Shown here piece after piece: positions 7,308 through 16,009 of a stretch of 37,263 nucleotides of DNA. The position numbers and the translations under genes were made by a program. Source of the stretch: an uncultured Collinsella sp. (GTDB taxonomy: Bacteria > Actinomycetota > Coriobacteriia > Coriobacteriales > Coriobacteriaceae); the NCBI GenBank assembly GCA_902490365.1, contig CABUDQ010000020.1:1-37263 (forward strand). The letters run 5' to 3'. Below the pieces are notes generated by a model, which saw only the letters and a list, made by a program, of their open reading frames with translations, did no database searches and was not told the origin of the DNA. Each line of letters starts with the position of its first letter. Position 1 is the first letter of the stretch.

Positions 7308-10025
7308 ATGGCAGCAACGGATATCGAGCGCGGACTCTCGACCGCCGAGGTCGAGGAGCGCATCGCCGCTGGTAAGATCAACCGCAACATGGAGCTCAAG
7401 ACCAAGTCGGTCCGCGAGCTCATTATCGAGAACCTCTGCACGCTGTTTAACTTAATCAACGTGGTCTTGGCGATTTTGGTGTTGCTGACCGGTTCGTTTA
7501 AAAACCTGACGTTTCTGTTCGTGGTGTTCTTGAACACGGCAATTGGCGTCATTCAGTCCATGCGTTCCAAGCGGATGGTCGACAAGCTTACGCTGCTCAC
7601 CTCTAAGAAGGCCATCGCGGTGCGCGACGGCGCCGAGGTGGAGCTCGACCTGGACCAGATCGTGCTCGACGATATCATTCGCCTGGGGCGCGGTGACCAG
7701 ATTCCCGCCGATGCCGTGGTGGTGTCGGGCGAGGCACTCGTTAACGAGAGCCTGCTGACGGGCGAGAGCGACCTCATTAAGAAACAGCCGGGCTCCGAGC
7801 TCATGAGTGGCAGCTTTATCGACTCGGGCCTGCTGCGCGCCCGCGTGATCCATGTCGGCGCCGATAACTACGTGGCAAAGATCAACAACGAGGCCAAGTA
7901 CGTCAAAAAGGTCAATTCCGAGATCATGAACGCGCTCAATGCCATCGTACGGTTCGCGAGCATTATCATGATTCCGCTTGGTCTGGCGCTCTTTTCCTCG
8001 AGTGTGAGCGAGCTGTGGGATGCCGCAGGAACCCCGGGCGATAGCGCACTTTCCTGGTGCTTTTCCGAGCTGCTGGCCGGCCGTGTGCCTTCTTCGGCGC
8101 TGCTGTCCACGGTGGGTGCCCTGCTGGGCATGATTCCGCAGGGCCTGGTGCTGCTGACCTCGTCGGTGCTCGCGATTGCCACGGTGCGCCTGGCACGTCG
8201 CAAGGTGCTGGCACAGCAGCTCTACTGCATCGAGACGCTCGCGCGTGTCGACGTTTTGTGCCTGGACAAGACGGGCACCATCACGTCGGGCCGCATGGAG
8301 GTCGAGGATACCTATCCGCTGCCGGTCGAGGGTATGGGTGCGGGGGAGGGCGACGCCGCCGTTCCCGTCGATACCACGGTGCTCGACTTTGCGCTTGCCA
8401 ATGTTGCCCGCGCGACCTCTGCGGATGCCAACGAGACCTGCCAGGCGCTGCTCAACTATTACGCCGATCGCCCGGTCGAGGTGTCCGAGCCGCTGTCGGT
8501 CATTCCGTTCTCGTCCTCCAAAAAGTGGAGCGGTGCCTCGTTTGCGCAGGGCTCCTATGTGATGGGCGCGGCGCAATTTGTGCTTTCAGAGCGCGCCTTT
8601 TCGCAGGTCGAGAACCGCGTGGCCGAACTTGCCGATACCTGCCGCGTGCTTGTGGTGGCGTGCGTGGACGGCTTTACGCCCGATGGCGATATGGTGGGCG
8701 AGGCCGAGCCCGTGGGCTTTGTGACCATTCGCGACGAGATCCGCACCTCGGCCGCCGAGACCATCGGGTACTTTAACGAGCAGGGCGTGACCCTCAACGT
8801 GATCAGTGGCGACGACCCGCGTACGGTGTCGTCGATCGCGCGCGTGGTGGGCGTGCCGGGGGCGGATGCTTATGTGGACGCCACGACGCTCGATACGCCG
8901 GCCAAGCTCGATGCCGCAGTGGACCGCTACCATGTCTTTGGTCGTGTGACCCCGCAGCAGAAGCGCGAGCTCGTGCAGGCGCTCAAGCGCCGCGAGCACA
9001 CCGTGGCCATGACGGGCGATGGCGTCAACGACGTGCTGGCGCTCAAGGAGGCCGACTGCTCCGTCGCCATGGCGGCCGGTTCCGATGCCGCGCGCAACGT
9101 GGCCGAGATCGTACTCGTCGACAACGACTTTGCCTCGATGCCCGCCGTGGTGGCCGAGGGCCGTCGTTCCATCAACAACCTGCAGCGCTCCGCGGCGCTG
9201 TTCCTGACCAAGACGCTGTTCTCGATGGGCCTGGCGGCGCTGTGCATCGCGCTGCCGCCGTACCCCTTCGAGCCCATCCAGATGACGCTCATCAACTTCT
9301 TTTGCATCGGTGCGCCGGGCTTTGTGTTGGGCCTGGAGCCCAACAATGCTCGCGTGAAGGGGTCGTTCCTGACGAACGTGCTCAAGCGGGCACTGCCGGC
9401 GTCGATTGCGGTCATTTTGGCTGCGGCGCTCGATATCTTTGTGGCGCGGGTGTTTGGCTTTAGCCAGCTCACGCTGTCTACGATGTGCCTGCTTACGTCG
9501 TGCGCGGCGAGCGTCAGCCTGATCTGGCGCATCTCGCAGCCTCCCACGCCCTTACGTGTGGTGCTCTTTGTGTTTGTAGTCGCCGGCATCCTGGTGGGCG
9601 TTATCGGATTCCCGGAGCTGCTGTCTATTGCCAACCTGACGATGGGCCAGATGGTTATCTTGGCTGTCATCGTGGTCTTTACCTGCTCGGTGTTTTTTAA
9701 GCTCGCCACGATGATGGATTCGCTCAAGCCGCGTCGTCGTCATGCCGCAACTGGTTTTGGCCGCGGTGTGCGCGTCCGCCTGGGTCGCGGTGGAGGCAAG
9801 GTGAGCTCGACGGGTTCGACGGCGGAGCGTTTTGCCAAGCGCGTCGCCGCCGACATGGCGCAGCGCCGCGAAGCTCGCACCGTTCGTGAGGCCGAGGCCC
9901 GCGCACTCGAGGGCGTGGCCCAGGCCCAGCCCAAGAAAAAGAAGCCCACGGGCGCCAAGCGCTCCCGCGTAACCAAGTCCGCCCAAGGCATCAAAGTTTC
10001 GATGCCAAGCAAAAAGAAGAAGTAG
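7308..10025 (+). CDS. P-type cation-transporting ATPase, CtpE-like
   Basis: A 905-residue P-type ATPase. In order: an N-terminal cytoplasmic segment, two membrane helices, the actuator domain with TGES at 151-154, two more helices including IPQGLVLLTS, the phosphorylation motif DKTGT with catalytic Asp320, the nucleotide domain, the hinge GDGVND at 570-575, and six C-terminal helices. This pattern resembles the mycobacterial CtpE group, which has been linked to calcium; the ion here is inferred, not shown. The last roughly 100 residues (from about 804) form a cytoplasmic tail rich in Arg and Lys and ending in KKKK, which is unusual. The start at 7308 has GGGA upstream; ATG 7296 is an alternative. 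No promoter fits between the tRNA terminator and this start. Confidence 0.9.
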   Translation: MAATDIERGLSTAEVEERIAAGKINRNMELKTKSVRELIIENLCTLFNLINVVLAILVLLTGSFKNLTFLFVVFLNTAIGVIQSMRSKRMVDKLTLLTSKKAIAVRDGAEVELDLDQIVLDDIIRLGRGDQIPADAVVVSGEALVNESLLTGESDLIKKQPGSELMSGSFIDSGLLRARVIHVGADNYVAKINNEAKYVKKVNSEIMNALNAIVRFASIIMIPLGLALFSSSVSELWDAAGTPGDSALSWCFSELLAGRVPSSALLSTVGALLGMIPQGLVLLTSSVLAIATVRLARRKVLAQQLYCIETLARVDVLCLDKTGTITSGRMEVEDTYPLPVEGMGAGEGDAAVPVDTTVLDFALANVARATSADANETCQALLNYYADRPVEVSEPLSVIPFSSSKKWSGASFAQGSYVMGAAQFVLSERAFSQVENRVAELADTCRVLVVACVDGFTPDGDMVGEAEPVGFVTIRDEIRTSAAETIGYFNEQGVTLNVISGDDPRTVSSIARVVGVPGADAYVDATTLDTPAKLDAAVDRYHVFGRVTPQQKRELVQALKRREHTVAMTGDGVNDVLALKEADCSVAMAAGSDAARNVAEIVLVDNDFASMPAVVAEGRRSINNLQRSAALFLTKTLFSMGLAALCIALPPYPFEPIQMTLINFFCIGAPGFVLGLEPNNARVKGSFLTNVLKRALPASIAVILAAALDIFVARVFGFSQLTLSTMCLLTSCAASVSLIWRISQPPTPLRVVLFVFVVAGILVGVIGFPELLSIANLTMGQMVILAVIVVFTCSVFFKLATMMDSLKPRRRHAATGFGRGVRVRLGRGGGKVSSTGSTAERFAKRVAADMAQRREARTVREAEARALEGVAQAQPKKKKPTGAKRSRVTKSAQGIKVSMPSKKKK

Positions 10026-10037
10026 CTACGCGCGCCC

Positions 10038-10090
10038 TGGCGATGTTGAATTGGTGCCTTGCTCCTGTGGGGCCGTGGCGATGTTATGCT
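10038..10090 (+). promoter_or_regulatory. Gap with a 10-base direct repeat and a weak -10 box
   Basis: The gap after the ATPase contains TGGCGATGTT twice (10038-10047 and 10076-10085, 38 bases apart). The second copy runs into TATGCT (10085-10090), the best -10-like hexamer for the zinc-ribbon gene. No convincing -35 is present and no terminator for the ATPase is visible, so promoter and operator roles are tentative. Confidence 0.25.
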
Positions 10091-10130
10091 CTAACCTCGA
10101 TTGTTTGAATTGCTTCGAAAAGAGGATGCC

Positions 10131-11273
10131 GTGATCTGCCCGCATTGCCTTAAGACTATCGAGGACGGCGCCTCGTTCTGTCCCTACTGCAACGCCTATG
10201 TGGGTCCGGGCGATGGTCCCGAGCACACCGAGTTTGTGTTCTGTGAGGGCTGCGGTGCCCGTCTTTCTCCGCATGATCGTACGTGCCCCAAATGCGGACG
10301 CCCCGCTCCGGGTATCCTCTCCGAGGACGCGGCAGCATCCGACCTGGCAGCGGGCCGCACGGCGGGCTTTCCGCGCCTAACGCAAGAGCAGATCGATACC
10401 GAGGTGCCGCATGCGCCAGCCTCTGCCGCTGCGGTGCTTTCGGACGCCGCCGACCCCAATGAGACCTGCGTGCTGCCGGCTTTCGATAAGGATTTCGGTA
10501 TCCCCAAGGTCGTTATTCCCACTCCGGTTTCCCTGCACGACGATCCTCAAAAACCCAAGCGTAAGGTGCATCCCGACGAGGACGCTTATCACAGGCACAA
10601 GCGTCATATTCCCAAGCCGCTTATCGTCATCGCGGTTCTTGCCGTCGTGTGCGGTGGTGCCTATTGGTTCGTGACGGCCGATCCCATGGGTGTCATGCCC
10701 GGTTTCTATGACCAGTTTGGCCAGGCCGCGCAGACGACCTTCCCCACGCGCCAAAAGGGCGAGGCGACTGAGGACGATACCAAGCAGGACGATTCTGCCG
10801 AGGTGGTCCAGGAAGAAACCGTGCTGACCGATGATCAGCTCTATACCAGGCTCGACGGTCTGTATCAGACCATCGTGTCCTACGGTGACGAGGATCAGAT
10901 CGGCGAGGTCATCGATTCCTTCAACAACGGCTATCTCCGAACGCCGCTGTCCACCCGTCAGGAGCTGTCGCAGAGTGCCTACGCCCTGCGCGACCAGATC
11001 AAAAAGACGCAAGATGAGCTCAACAATCTTAAGTATCAGGACGATACGGTCTATGCGGACGACATCGCCCACCTAAAGCAGCTTGCCGAGTGGATGTATG
11101 AGCGCGTTGACGTTCTCTGCCAGAGCTGGGATATCTCACTGGCCATTCCCGATGGTGAGTCGATGAGTTCCCACCAAAGCGAGATCCTGGCGCCCATCGC
11201 ACAGGGCGGCAACAGCGCGCTGAACCAGTACGACGCCAACGTGGGCTCCTGGAAGCCGCAGCAGCGTTCCTAA
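10131..11273 (+). CDS. Membrane protein with two N-terminal zinc ribbons
   Basis: A 380-residue protein of unknown function. Two CxxC...CxxC zinc ribbons open it: Cys3/Cys6 with Cys17/Cys20, and Cys38/Cys41 with Cys52/Cys55 (CEGCGARL...CPKCG). A proline- and acid-rich linker follows, then a basic patch (KPKRK, HRHKRH) and one membrane helix at about 162-183. The remaining ~195 residues would lie outside the cell and look helical and acidic, with no recognised domain. The GTG start at 10131 is preceded by AGAGG at 5 bases and gives a protein that begins at the first ribbon; the frame is open further up but has no better site. It stands alone, with a fresh promoter before the next gene. Confidence 0.8.
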   Translation: MICPHCLKTIEDGASFCPYCNAYVGPGDGPEHTEFVFCEGCGARLSPHDRTCPKCGRPAPGILSEDAAASDLAAGRTAGFPRLTQEQIDTEVPHAPASAAAVLSDAADPNETCVLPAFDKDFGIPKVVIPTPVSLHDDPQKPKRKVHPDEDAYHRHKRHIPKPLIVIAVLAVVCGGAYWFVTADPMGVMPGFYDQFGQAAQTTFPTRQKGEATEDDTKQDDSAEVVQEETVLTDDQLYTRLDGLYQTIVSYGDEDQIGEVIDSFNNGYLRTPLSTRQELSQSAYALRDQIKKTQDELNNLKYQDDTVYADDIAHLKQLAEWMYERVDVLCQSWDISLAIPDGESMSSHQSEILAPIAQGGNSALNQYDANVGSWKPQQRS

Positions 11274-11311
11274 AATTAGTTCGCCATAGTCGGCATAACC
11301 TACGTGCGCAA

Positions 11312-11341
11312 TTGATGTAAGCCCGTGCTTATTGCTACAAT
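11312..11341 (+). promoter_or_regulatory. Promoter of the cyclophilin-TPR operon
   Basis: TTGATG at 11312-11317 and TACAAT at 11336-11341, separated by 18 bases, sit in a 107-base gap about 40 bases before the cyclophilin start. Confidence 0.6.
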
Positions 11342-11380
11342 TCGTACAAATATGCTTTAAACGCACGAGGAAGGAACCAC

Positions 11381-11923
11381 ATGTTTGGTTTTAAGAAAGA
11401 GCTCTACACGCCCGAGTATCAGCTTGCCGGCGACGAGTGCGCAGTTATCGAGACGTCGAAGGGTACCATCAAGGTCAAGTTTGACGGTGAGGGCGCTCCC
11501 ATTCATGTCGCGAACTTCTGCGAGCTTTCCACGATGGGCTTCTATGATGGCCTTAAGTTCCATCGCTATGTGCCCGGTTTTGTCATCCAGGGCGGCGACC
11601 CCAATACCCGCGACATGTCCGGCGCCGACGTCGCTGCCGGTCTTGAGGGCCCCGACGGCATGCCCGGTACCGGTGGCCCCGGCTACTGCATCAAGGGCGA
11701 GTTTGCCACCAATCCGCGCAACAGCCATGTCGATGGCGCCCTCGCCATGGCACGCTCCATGGATCCCGATTCCGCGGGTTCGCAGTTCTACTTCTGCCTA
11801 GGTGCCCAGCATAACCTCGATTCCGGTTACACCGTCTTTGGTACCACGGTCGAGGGTCTCGATGTGATTTCGCAGCTGCGTGCCGGCGACGAGATCGTCC
11901 ATGTCGAGATCGTTCACGAGTAA
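11381..11923 (+). CDS. Peptidyl-prolyl cis-trans isomerase, cyclophilin type
   Basis: A 180-residue single-domain cyclophilin. The conserved FHRYVPGFVIQGGDP carries the catalytic arginine and the F..Q pair of the proline pocket, followed by the GTGGPGY loop, AMARSMDPDSAGSQFYFCLG, and YTVFGTTVEGLDV. There is no signal peptide or membrane helix, so it should act in the cytoplasm. The start has GAGGAAGG upstream. The TPR gene begins 11 bases after its stop, so the two are almost certainly co-transcribed, which suggests a folding or assembly role next to the envelope-related TPR protein. Confidence 0.92.
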   Translation: MFGFKKELYTPEYQLAGDECAVIETSKGTIKVKFDGEGAPIHVANFCELSTMGFYDGLKFHRYVPGFVIQGGDPNTRDMSGADVAAGLEGPDGMPGTGGPGYCIKGEFATNPRNSHVDGALAMARSMDPDSAGSQFYFCLGAQHNLDSGYTVFGTTVEGLDVISQLRAGDEIVHVEIVHE

Positions 11924-11934
11924 AGGGGACTTCC

Positions 11935-13239
11935 TTGAATAGCCAGCTGATCCAACAGGGCCGCGCCGCTTACCGCGCGGGTGATTTTTCCGCTGCAGCC
12001 CAGATGCTTGGGGCGGCAAAGACTCCCGATGAGATTATGGGCGAGGCCGATCACCTTCGTGGCAACGCCTTGATGCACCTGGGCATGTATGCCGAGGCCG
12101 CCGAGGCCTATGCCGCCGCCCTCAACGACGGCACCTACGGCAAGCGCGGCGCGCTGCTCACCAACCGCGGCAAGGCGCTTGCCGCCGTGGGCGACTACAC
12201 GACGGCCGCTCAGGCGTTCTCTGCTGCTACGCAGGATGCTTCCTATGCCACGCCGTTCAAGGCCTATCTGGGCCTGGGCAATGCGCTGTTCCAGTCGGGC
12301 GACTATGCCAACGCGGGAACCGCCTTCCGTCAGGCTGCCATCGATGGCGCCAATCCGGCTCCTGCCGCCGCACTCGGCGAGCTCGGTCGTTGCTTCATTA
12401 AGCTCGGCCGTCCGGCGGATGCCGTGGAGACTTACCGCACGGCTATCGACTTTGCCGGCCCCCGCGACGACACGCGTGCGCTCAACGCCGGCATGGGTCA
12501 GGCGCTTTCTGCCGCCGGCCGTCCCTCCGACGCACTCGACGCCTTTAACGCCGCTACTGCCGATGGCATCTACCAGCTCACCTCCGAGCAGGCCGATGAG
12601 CTTGCCCGCGTGCAGGATTCGCTTGCTGCGCTGTCTGCCCAGACGGCTATGGCCACGGCTCCGGCGCCCGCGATGGACGCTCCTGCCGTCGATCCGCTCG
12701 ATCCTACGGGCGCGACCGGTCAGTTTATGCCCGATCCCTCGGACACCGGCTTCTTTACGCTGTCCGAGTCCGAGATGGTCCAGCAGGACCGTCAGGATCG
12801 TAAGCAGGCCAAGGTCCGTCGTCGCCATCGCCACACGGGTCTTAAAGTCTTCATCGTGCTGCTTCTGCTCATTTTGATCGCCGCGGGCGGTCTGGGCTTT
12901 GCCTACACGCGCGGCTTTGGCTTCCCGTCTCAGGAGTCTGTCGTTACCGATCTGTTCCAGGCTGCCGGCGACGGTGATGCCGCAAAGGCCGAGTCTTGCC
13001 TGGCCTCGAGCCTGTCCGAGGACGCTAAGTCGATGATCATCTCCTCGATTCCGCAGGGTGCCACCGTGTCCGTCGAGGGCATGGATCAGTCCATGACCGA
13101 GACGACCGCCAAGGTGAAGGCATCGCTGTCCAAGGGCGGCGAGCAGGAGTACACCGTCAAATTCGTGCGCTCCGACAACCATATCGGCTGGGCCGTTTCT
13201 TCGCTTGATATGGATTTCTCGGCTGCTGACAACCAGTAG
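11935..13239 (+). CDS. TPR-repeat protein with one membrane helix
   Basis: A 434-residue protein of unknown function. Residues about 1-200 are alanine-rich tetratricopeptide-like repeats (AAYRAGDFSAAAQML, AEAAEAYAAALNDG, ALFQSGDYANAGTAFRQA and so on). A linker rich in Pro, Ala and Asp follows, then a very basic stretch (RKQAKVRRRHRHTG), a single membrane helix at about 303-322, and a roughly 110-residue outer domain that resembles small NTF2-like or DUF4878-type domains by general character only. The TTG start has AGGGG eight bases upstream and no better alternative. The TPR part would be cytoplasmic and the C-terminal domain outside. It lies just before the mre cluster. Confidence 0.75.
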   Translation: MNSQLIQQGRAAYRAGDFSAAAQMLGAAKTPDEIMGEADHLRGNALMHLGMYAEAAEAYAAALNDGTYGKRGALLTNRGKALAAVGDYTTAAQAFSAATQDASYATPFKAYLGLGNALFQSGDYANAGTAFRQAAIDGANPAPAAALGELGRCFIKLGRPADAVETYRTAIDFAGPRDDTRALNAGMGQALSAAGRPSDALDAFNAATADGIYQLTSEQADELARVQDSLAALSAQTAMATAPAPAMDAPAVDPLDPTGATGQFMPDPSDTGFFTLSESEMVQQDRQDRKQAKVRRRHRHTGLKVFIVLLLLILIAAGGLGFAYTRGFGFPSQESVVTDLFQAAGDGDAAKAESCLASSLSEDAKSMIISSIPQGATVSVEGMDQSMTETTAKVKASLSKGGEQEYTVKFVRSDNHIGWAVSSLDMDFSAADNQ

Positions 13240-13261
13240 TGACCTTATGGGATTTAGCTTT

Positions 13262-13294
13262 GCCCGGCGCTTCACCGCAAGTGAGGCGCCGGGC
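13262..13294 (+). terminator. Strong hairpin between the TPR gene and mreB
   Basis: GCCCGGCGCTTCAC pairs with GTGAGGCGCCGGGC (14 pairs, one G-U) around the loop CGCAA. It is a very stable hairpin but is followed by TTGCGC rather than a T-run, so it is either a weak terminator or a transcript-end stabiliser. TATGAT at 13304-13309 just after it may be the mreB -10 box, without a clear -35. Confidence 0.5.
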
Positions 13295-13354
13295 TTGCGC
13301 TAGTATGATGAGCTAGTAGTTTTCCAGCAATCATCCAACACATCAGGAGTTGCG

Positions 13355-14398
13355 TTGTTTTCTTTGATGGATATGTTCTTCGGTAGCTATGCGGGCGATC
13401 TTGCCATCGACCTCGGCACCGCCAATACGCTTGTCTCCGTGCGCGGCAAGGGCATCGTCATTCGCGAGCCCTCTGTTGTCGCCATCGACAAGAACGACGA
13501 GCGCATCTTGGCGGTCGGTATCGAGGCAAAGCGCATGCTCGGCCGTACGCCCGGCAACATCGTGGCCGTTCGTCCCCTGAAGGACGGCGTCATCGCCGAC
13601 TTCGATGTTACCGAGGCCATGCTTCGCTACTTTATCGACAAGGCGTCCGAGAAACGCTATCCGTGGACTCCGCGTCCGCGTGTTGTCGTCTGCGTTCCCT
13701 CCGGTGTCACGTCGGTCGAGAAGCGTGCTGTCTTTGAGGCCACGATCCAGGCCGGTGCCCGCCAGGCCTATCTGATCGAAGAGCCCATGGCGGCTGCCAT
13801 CGGCGCCGACCTGCCCGTCGAGGAACCCACCGGCTCCATGGTCATCGACATCGGTGGCGGTACCACCGAGGTTGCCGTTATCGCTATGGGCGGCATCGTC
13901 GTCTCGCAGTCCATCCGTATTGCCGGCGACGAGTTCGATCAGGCCATCCTCACGCACGTTCGTGATGCCTACAACCTGGCCATCGGCGAGCGTACGGCAG
14001 AGGACATCAAGATCAAGGTCGGCTCCGCCGTGCCGCTCAAGGACGAGCTCGACGTCGAGGTCAACGGCCGCGACGTGATCACCGGTCTGCCCAAGACCGT
14101 GCGCATCGAGAGCGAGGAGATTCGTCGCGCACTCAACAAGCCGCTCGACGAGATGGCCAAGGCCGTTAAGGACGCCCTCGACGCTACGCCTCCCGATCTT
14201 GCCTCGGACCTTATGTACTACGGCATTTTGCTGACCGGTGGCGGCGCGCTGCTGCGCGGTCTCGACGTGCGCCTGCGCGATGAGACCGGCGTTTCGGTCA
14301 ACGTTAGCCCCACGGCGCTCGATAACGTCGTTAACGGCTGTGCCCGTGTGCTCGAGGCCAATGCGTTTGATGGCGGCTTCGTCCAGACCAATGCTTAA
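13355..14398 (+). CDS. mreB: Rod-shape-determining protein MreB
   Basis: A 347-residue bacterial actin homologue that polymerises under the membrane and guides the elongation machinery. The nucleotide-binding elements are present: IDLGTANTLV (phosphate 1), VIDIGGGTTEVAV (phosphate 2), and LTGGGALLRG (adenosine). The N-terminal MFSLMDMFFGSYAG is hydrophobic and may serve as a membrane-binding amphipathic helix. The TTG start follows AGGAG at short spacing; an in-frame ATG four codons later is the alternative. It heads the run mreB-mreC-mreD-mrdA-rodA, all on the same strand with gaps of 9-31 bases. Confidence 0.96.
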   Translation: MFSLMDMFFGSYAGDLAIDLGTANTLVSVRGKGIVIREPSVVAIDKNDERILAVGIEAKRMLGRTPGNIVAVRPLKDGVIADFDVTEAMLRYFIDKASEKRYPWTPRPRVVVCVPSGVTSVEKRAVFEATIQAGARQAYLIEEPMAAAIGADLPVEEPTGSMVIDIGGGTTEVAVIAMGGIVVSQSIRIAGDEFDQAILTHVRDAYNLAIGERTAEDIKIKVGSAVPLKDELDVEVNGRDVITGLPKTVRIESEEIRRALNKPLDEMAKAVKDALDATPPDLASDLMYYGILLTGGGALLRGLDVRLRDETGVSVNVSPTALDNVVNGCARVLEANAFDGGFVQTNA

Positions 14399-14419
14399 TT
14401 TCCAAAAGGTGGATTCCAT

Positions 14420-15418
14420 TTGGCACGATCTTCGGGTTTCTCCACAAATCTGAATACCAAGCGACAATCAACGGGTATGCGCCCGTTGATTGTTTTCAGC
14501 CTGATTTCGGTGTTGCTGCTCACGTTTTATATTCGTGAGGGTGAGGCCGGGCCGATTCATGCCGTGCGCTCGGGTGTGACGACGATTACCTCGCCGGTGC
14601 GCTTTGTGGGCTCGGCTGTGGCGGCTCCCTTCAATGCGATCGGCAACGTGTTCTCTAACCTTACGGCGTCGCAGGACACGCTTGACGAGCTTAAGAAGCA
14701 AAATGAGGAGCTGACCTCTAAGGTCTCCGAGCTCTCCGAGGCCCAAAAGACTGCTGAGCGTCTGGAGGGACTGGTCGGCCTGCAGTCGACCTACAACCTC
14801 AAATCGACCGCAGCTCGTATCGTCGGCGCTTCGGGCGATGCCTGGACCTCGACCGTCACCATCGATAAGGGTTCTGCCGACGGGCTTTCCATCAACATGC
14901 CTGTGACGAGTTCGGCCGGTGTTATCGGACAGATCATCGAAGTCTCGGCCAAGACGTCCACCGTGCGCCTGATTGGCGACGAGAACTCGGGCGTGTCCGC
15001 CATGGTGCAGGACACGCGCGCCCAGGGCATGCTGCAGGGTCAGGCTGACGGCACGCTGCGTCTTGAGTACGTGAGCGTCGACTCCGACGTTAAAGTTGGC
15101 GACATCATCGTTACTTCTGGCATCGGTGGCGTGTTCCCCAAGGGCCTTCCGCTCGGCACCGTCTCGTCGGTTGAGAAATCGGCAAACGACGTTTACTACA
15201 CCATTGTGGTGCGCGCTCAGACCACGGCCGAGAACAATGAGGAAGTGCTGGTCATTACCTCGCTGACCGACGAACAGTCGGCCTCGGATGAGGATGTGAG
15301 CACGGCCAACAGCACGCCGCAGGGAACGTCGCGCGATGCTGCGACCAAGACGAAGGACGAGAGCTCGGATGACGGTTCCGACACGTCCGAGACGACCGAT
15401 TCCGGCTCGAGCGAGTAG
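14420..15418 (+). CDS. mreC: Rod-shape-determining protein MreC
   Basis: A 332-residue MreC: a short cytoplasmic N-terminus, a membrane helix at about 22-37, a coiled coil at about 84-118 (LDELKKQNEELTSKVSEL...), then the beta-barrel domain with VIGQIIEVS and DIIVTSGIGGVFPKGLPLGTVSSV. MreC is the outer scaffold that links MreB, PBP2 and RodA. The last roughly 45 residues form a flexible Ser/Asp/Thr-rich tail, outside the conserved fold. The TTG start at 14420 has AAAGGTGG about eight bases upstream. It sits between mreB and mreD. Confidence 0.94.
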   Translation: MARSSGFSTNLNTKRQSTGMRPLIVFSLISVLLLTFYIREGEAGPIHAVRSGVTTITSPVRFVGSAVAAPFNAIGNVFSNLTASQDTLDELKKQNEELTSKVSELSEAQKTAERLEGLVGLQSTYNLKSTAARIVGASGDAWTSTVTIDKGSADGLSINMPVTSSAGVIGQIIEVSAKTSTVRLIGDENSGVSAMVQDTRAQGMLQGQADGTLRLEYVSVDSDVKVGDIIVTSGIGGVFPKGLPLGTVSSVEKSANDVYYTIVVRAQTTAENNEEVLVITSLTDEQSASDEDVSTANSTPQGTSRDAATKTKDESSDDGSDTSETTDSGSSE

Positions 15419-15429
15419 GGGGCATGTCC

Positions 15430-15996
15430 ATGGATCTACACGAGCAGGGGATGAGCTCCCGTACGTTTGTAATCGCCGCCATCGTGTGCGTGCTGCTGCA
15501 GGCAGGCCTGGCACCGCAGATCTCCATTGCGGGCGGTCGCGTCAACTTTATGATTATCCTGGTGTGCATAAGCGTGTTCTCGGGCGACCCGACCCGTGCC
15601 GTCGTGTGCGGTTTTTGCAGCGGCTTGTTCTATGACCTTTCCGCTGCCGTGCCGGTGGGCGTTATGTCGCTCCTGCTGACCGTGGGTTCTTTTGCCCTGG
15701 TGCATAGCGCCGCCGGTCAGACGGGCGGTACCCCGAGTGCGCGCGGCATCACGGTGGGTGCCTTCGCGCTCGTCATTAATGTGATCTATAGCATCATCTT
15801 GCTGTTTATGGGTTTGGAGACGAGCTTTGTCGTGGCGATCTTCGGCCATGCGCTGCCGTCTTCGATCCTGACGGGTTTGGTTGCCATTCCGTTTTTGATG
15901 TCCGGCGTCGTGCCGCAGTCCGGTTATGGATTCTCCGCACGTGGCGGACGCCAGACGGGCATGCGCTTTAAGCCCAAGACCCGTAAGCTCAAATAG
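15430..15996 (+). CDS. mreD: Rod-shape-determining protein MreD
   Basis: A small, very hydrophobic protein of 188 residues with about five membrane helices and a basic C-terminus (FKPKTRKLK), typical of MreD. Sequence conservation in this family is weak, so the call rests largely on position between mreC and the PBP2 gene. Two starts are possible: the ATG at 15424 lies one base after the GGGGG, which is too close, while the ATG at 15430 lies seven bases after it and is preferred. It overlaps nothing, beginning 11 bases after mreC. Confidence 0.88.
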   Translation: MDLHEQGMSSRTFVIAAIVCVLLQAGLAPQISIAGGRVNFMIILVCISVFSGDPTRAVVCGFCSGLFYDLSAAVPVGVMSLLLTVGSFALVHSAAGQTGGTPSARGITVGAFALVINVIYSIILLFMGLETSFVVAIFGHALPSSILTGLVAIPFLMSGVVPQSGYGFSARGGRQTGMRFKPKTRKLK

Positions 15997-16009
15997 GGGA
16001 GGCTCGTAG

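Noticed and set aside
11914..13275. A 453-codon minus-strand open frame over the TPR gene
   Set aside because: Its composition is a shadow of the alanine-rich TPR gene, and it runs across the hairpin at 13262-13294. The plus-strand frame has a ribosome site and coherent repeats.
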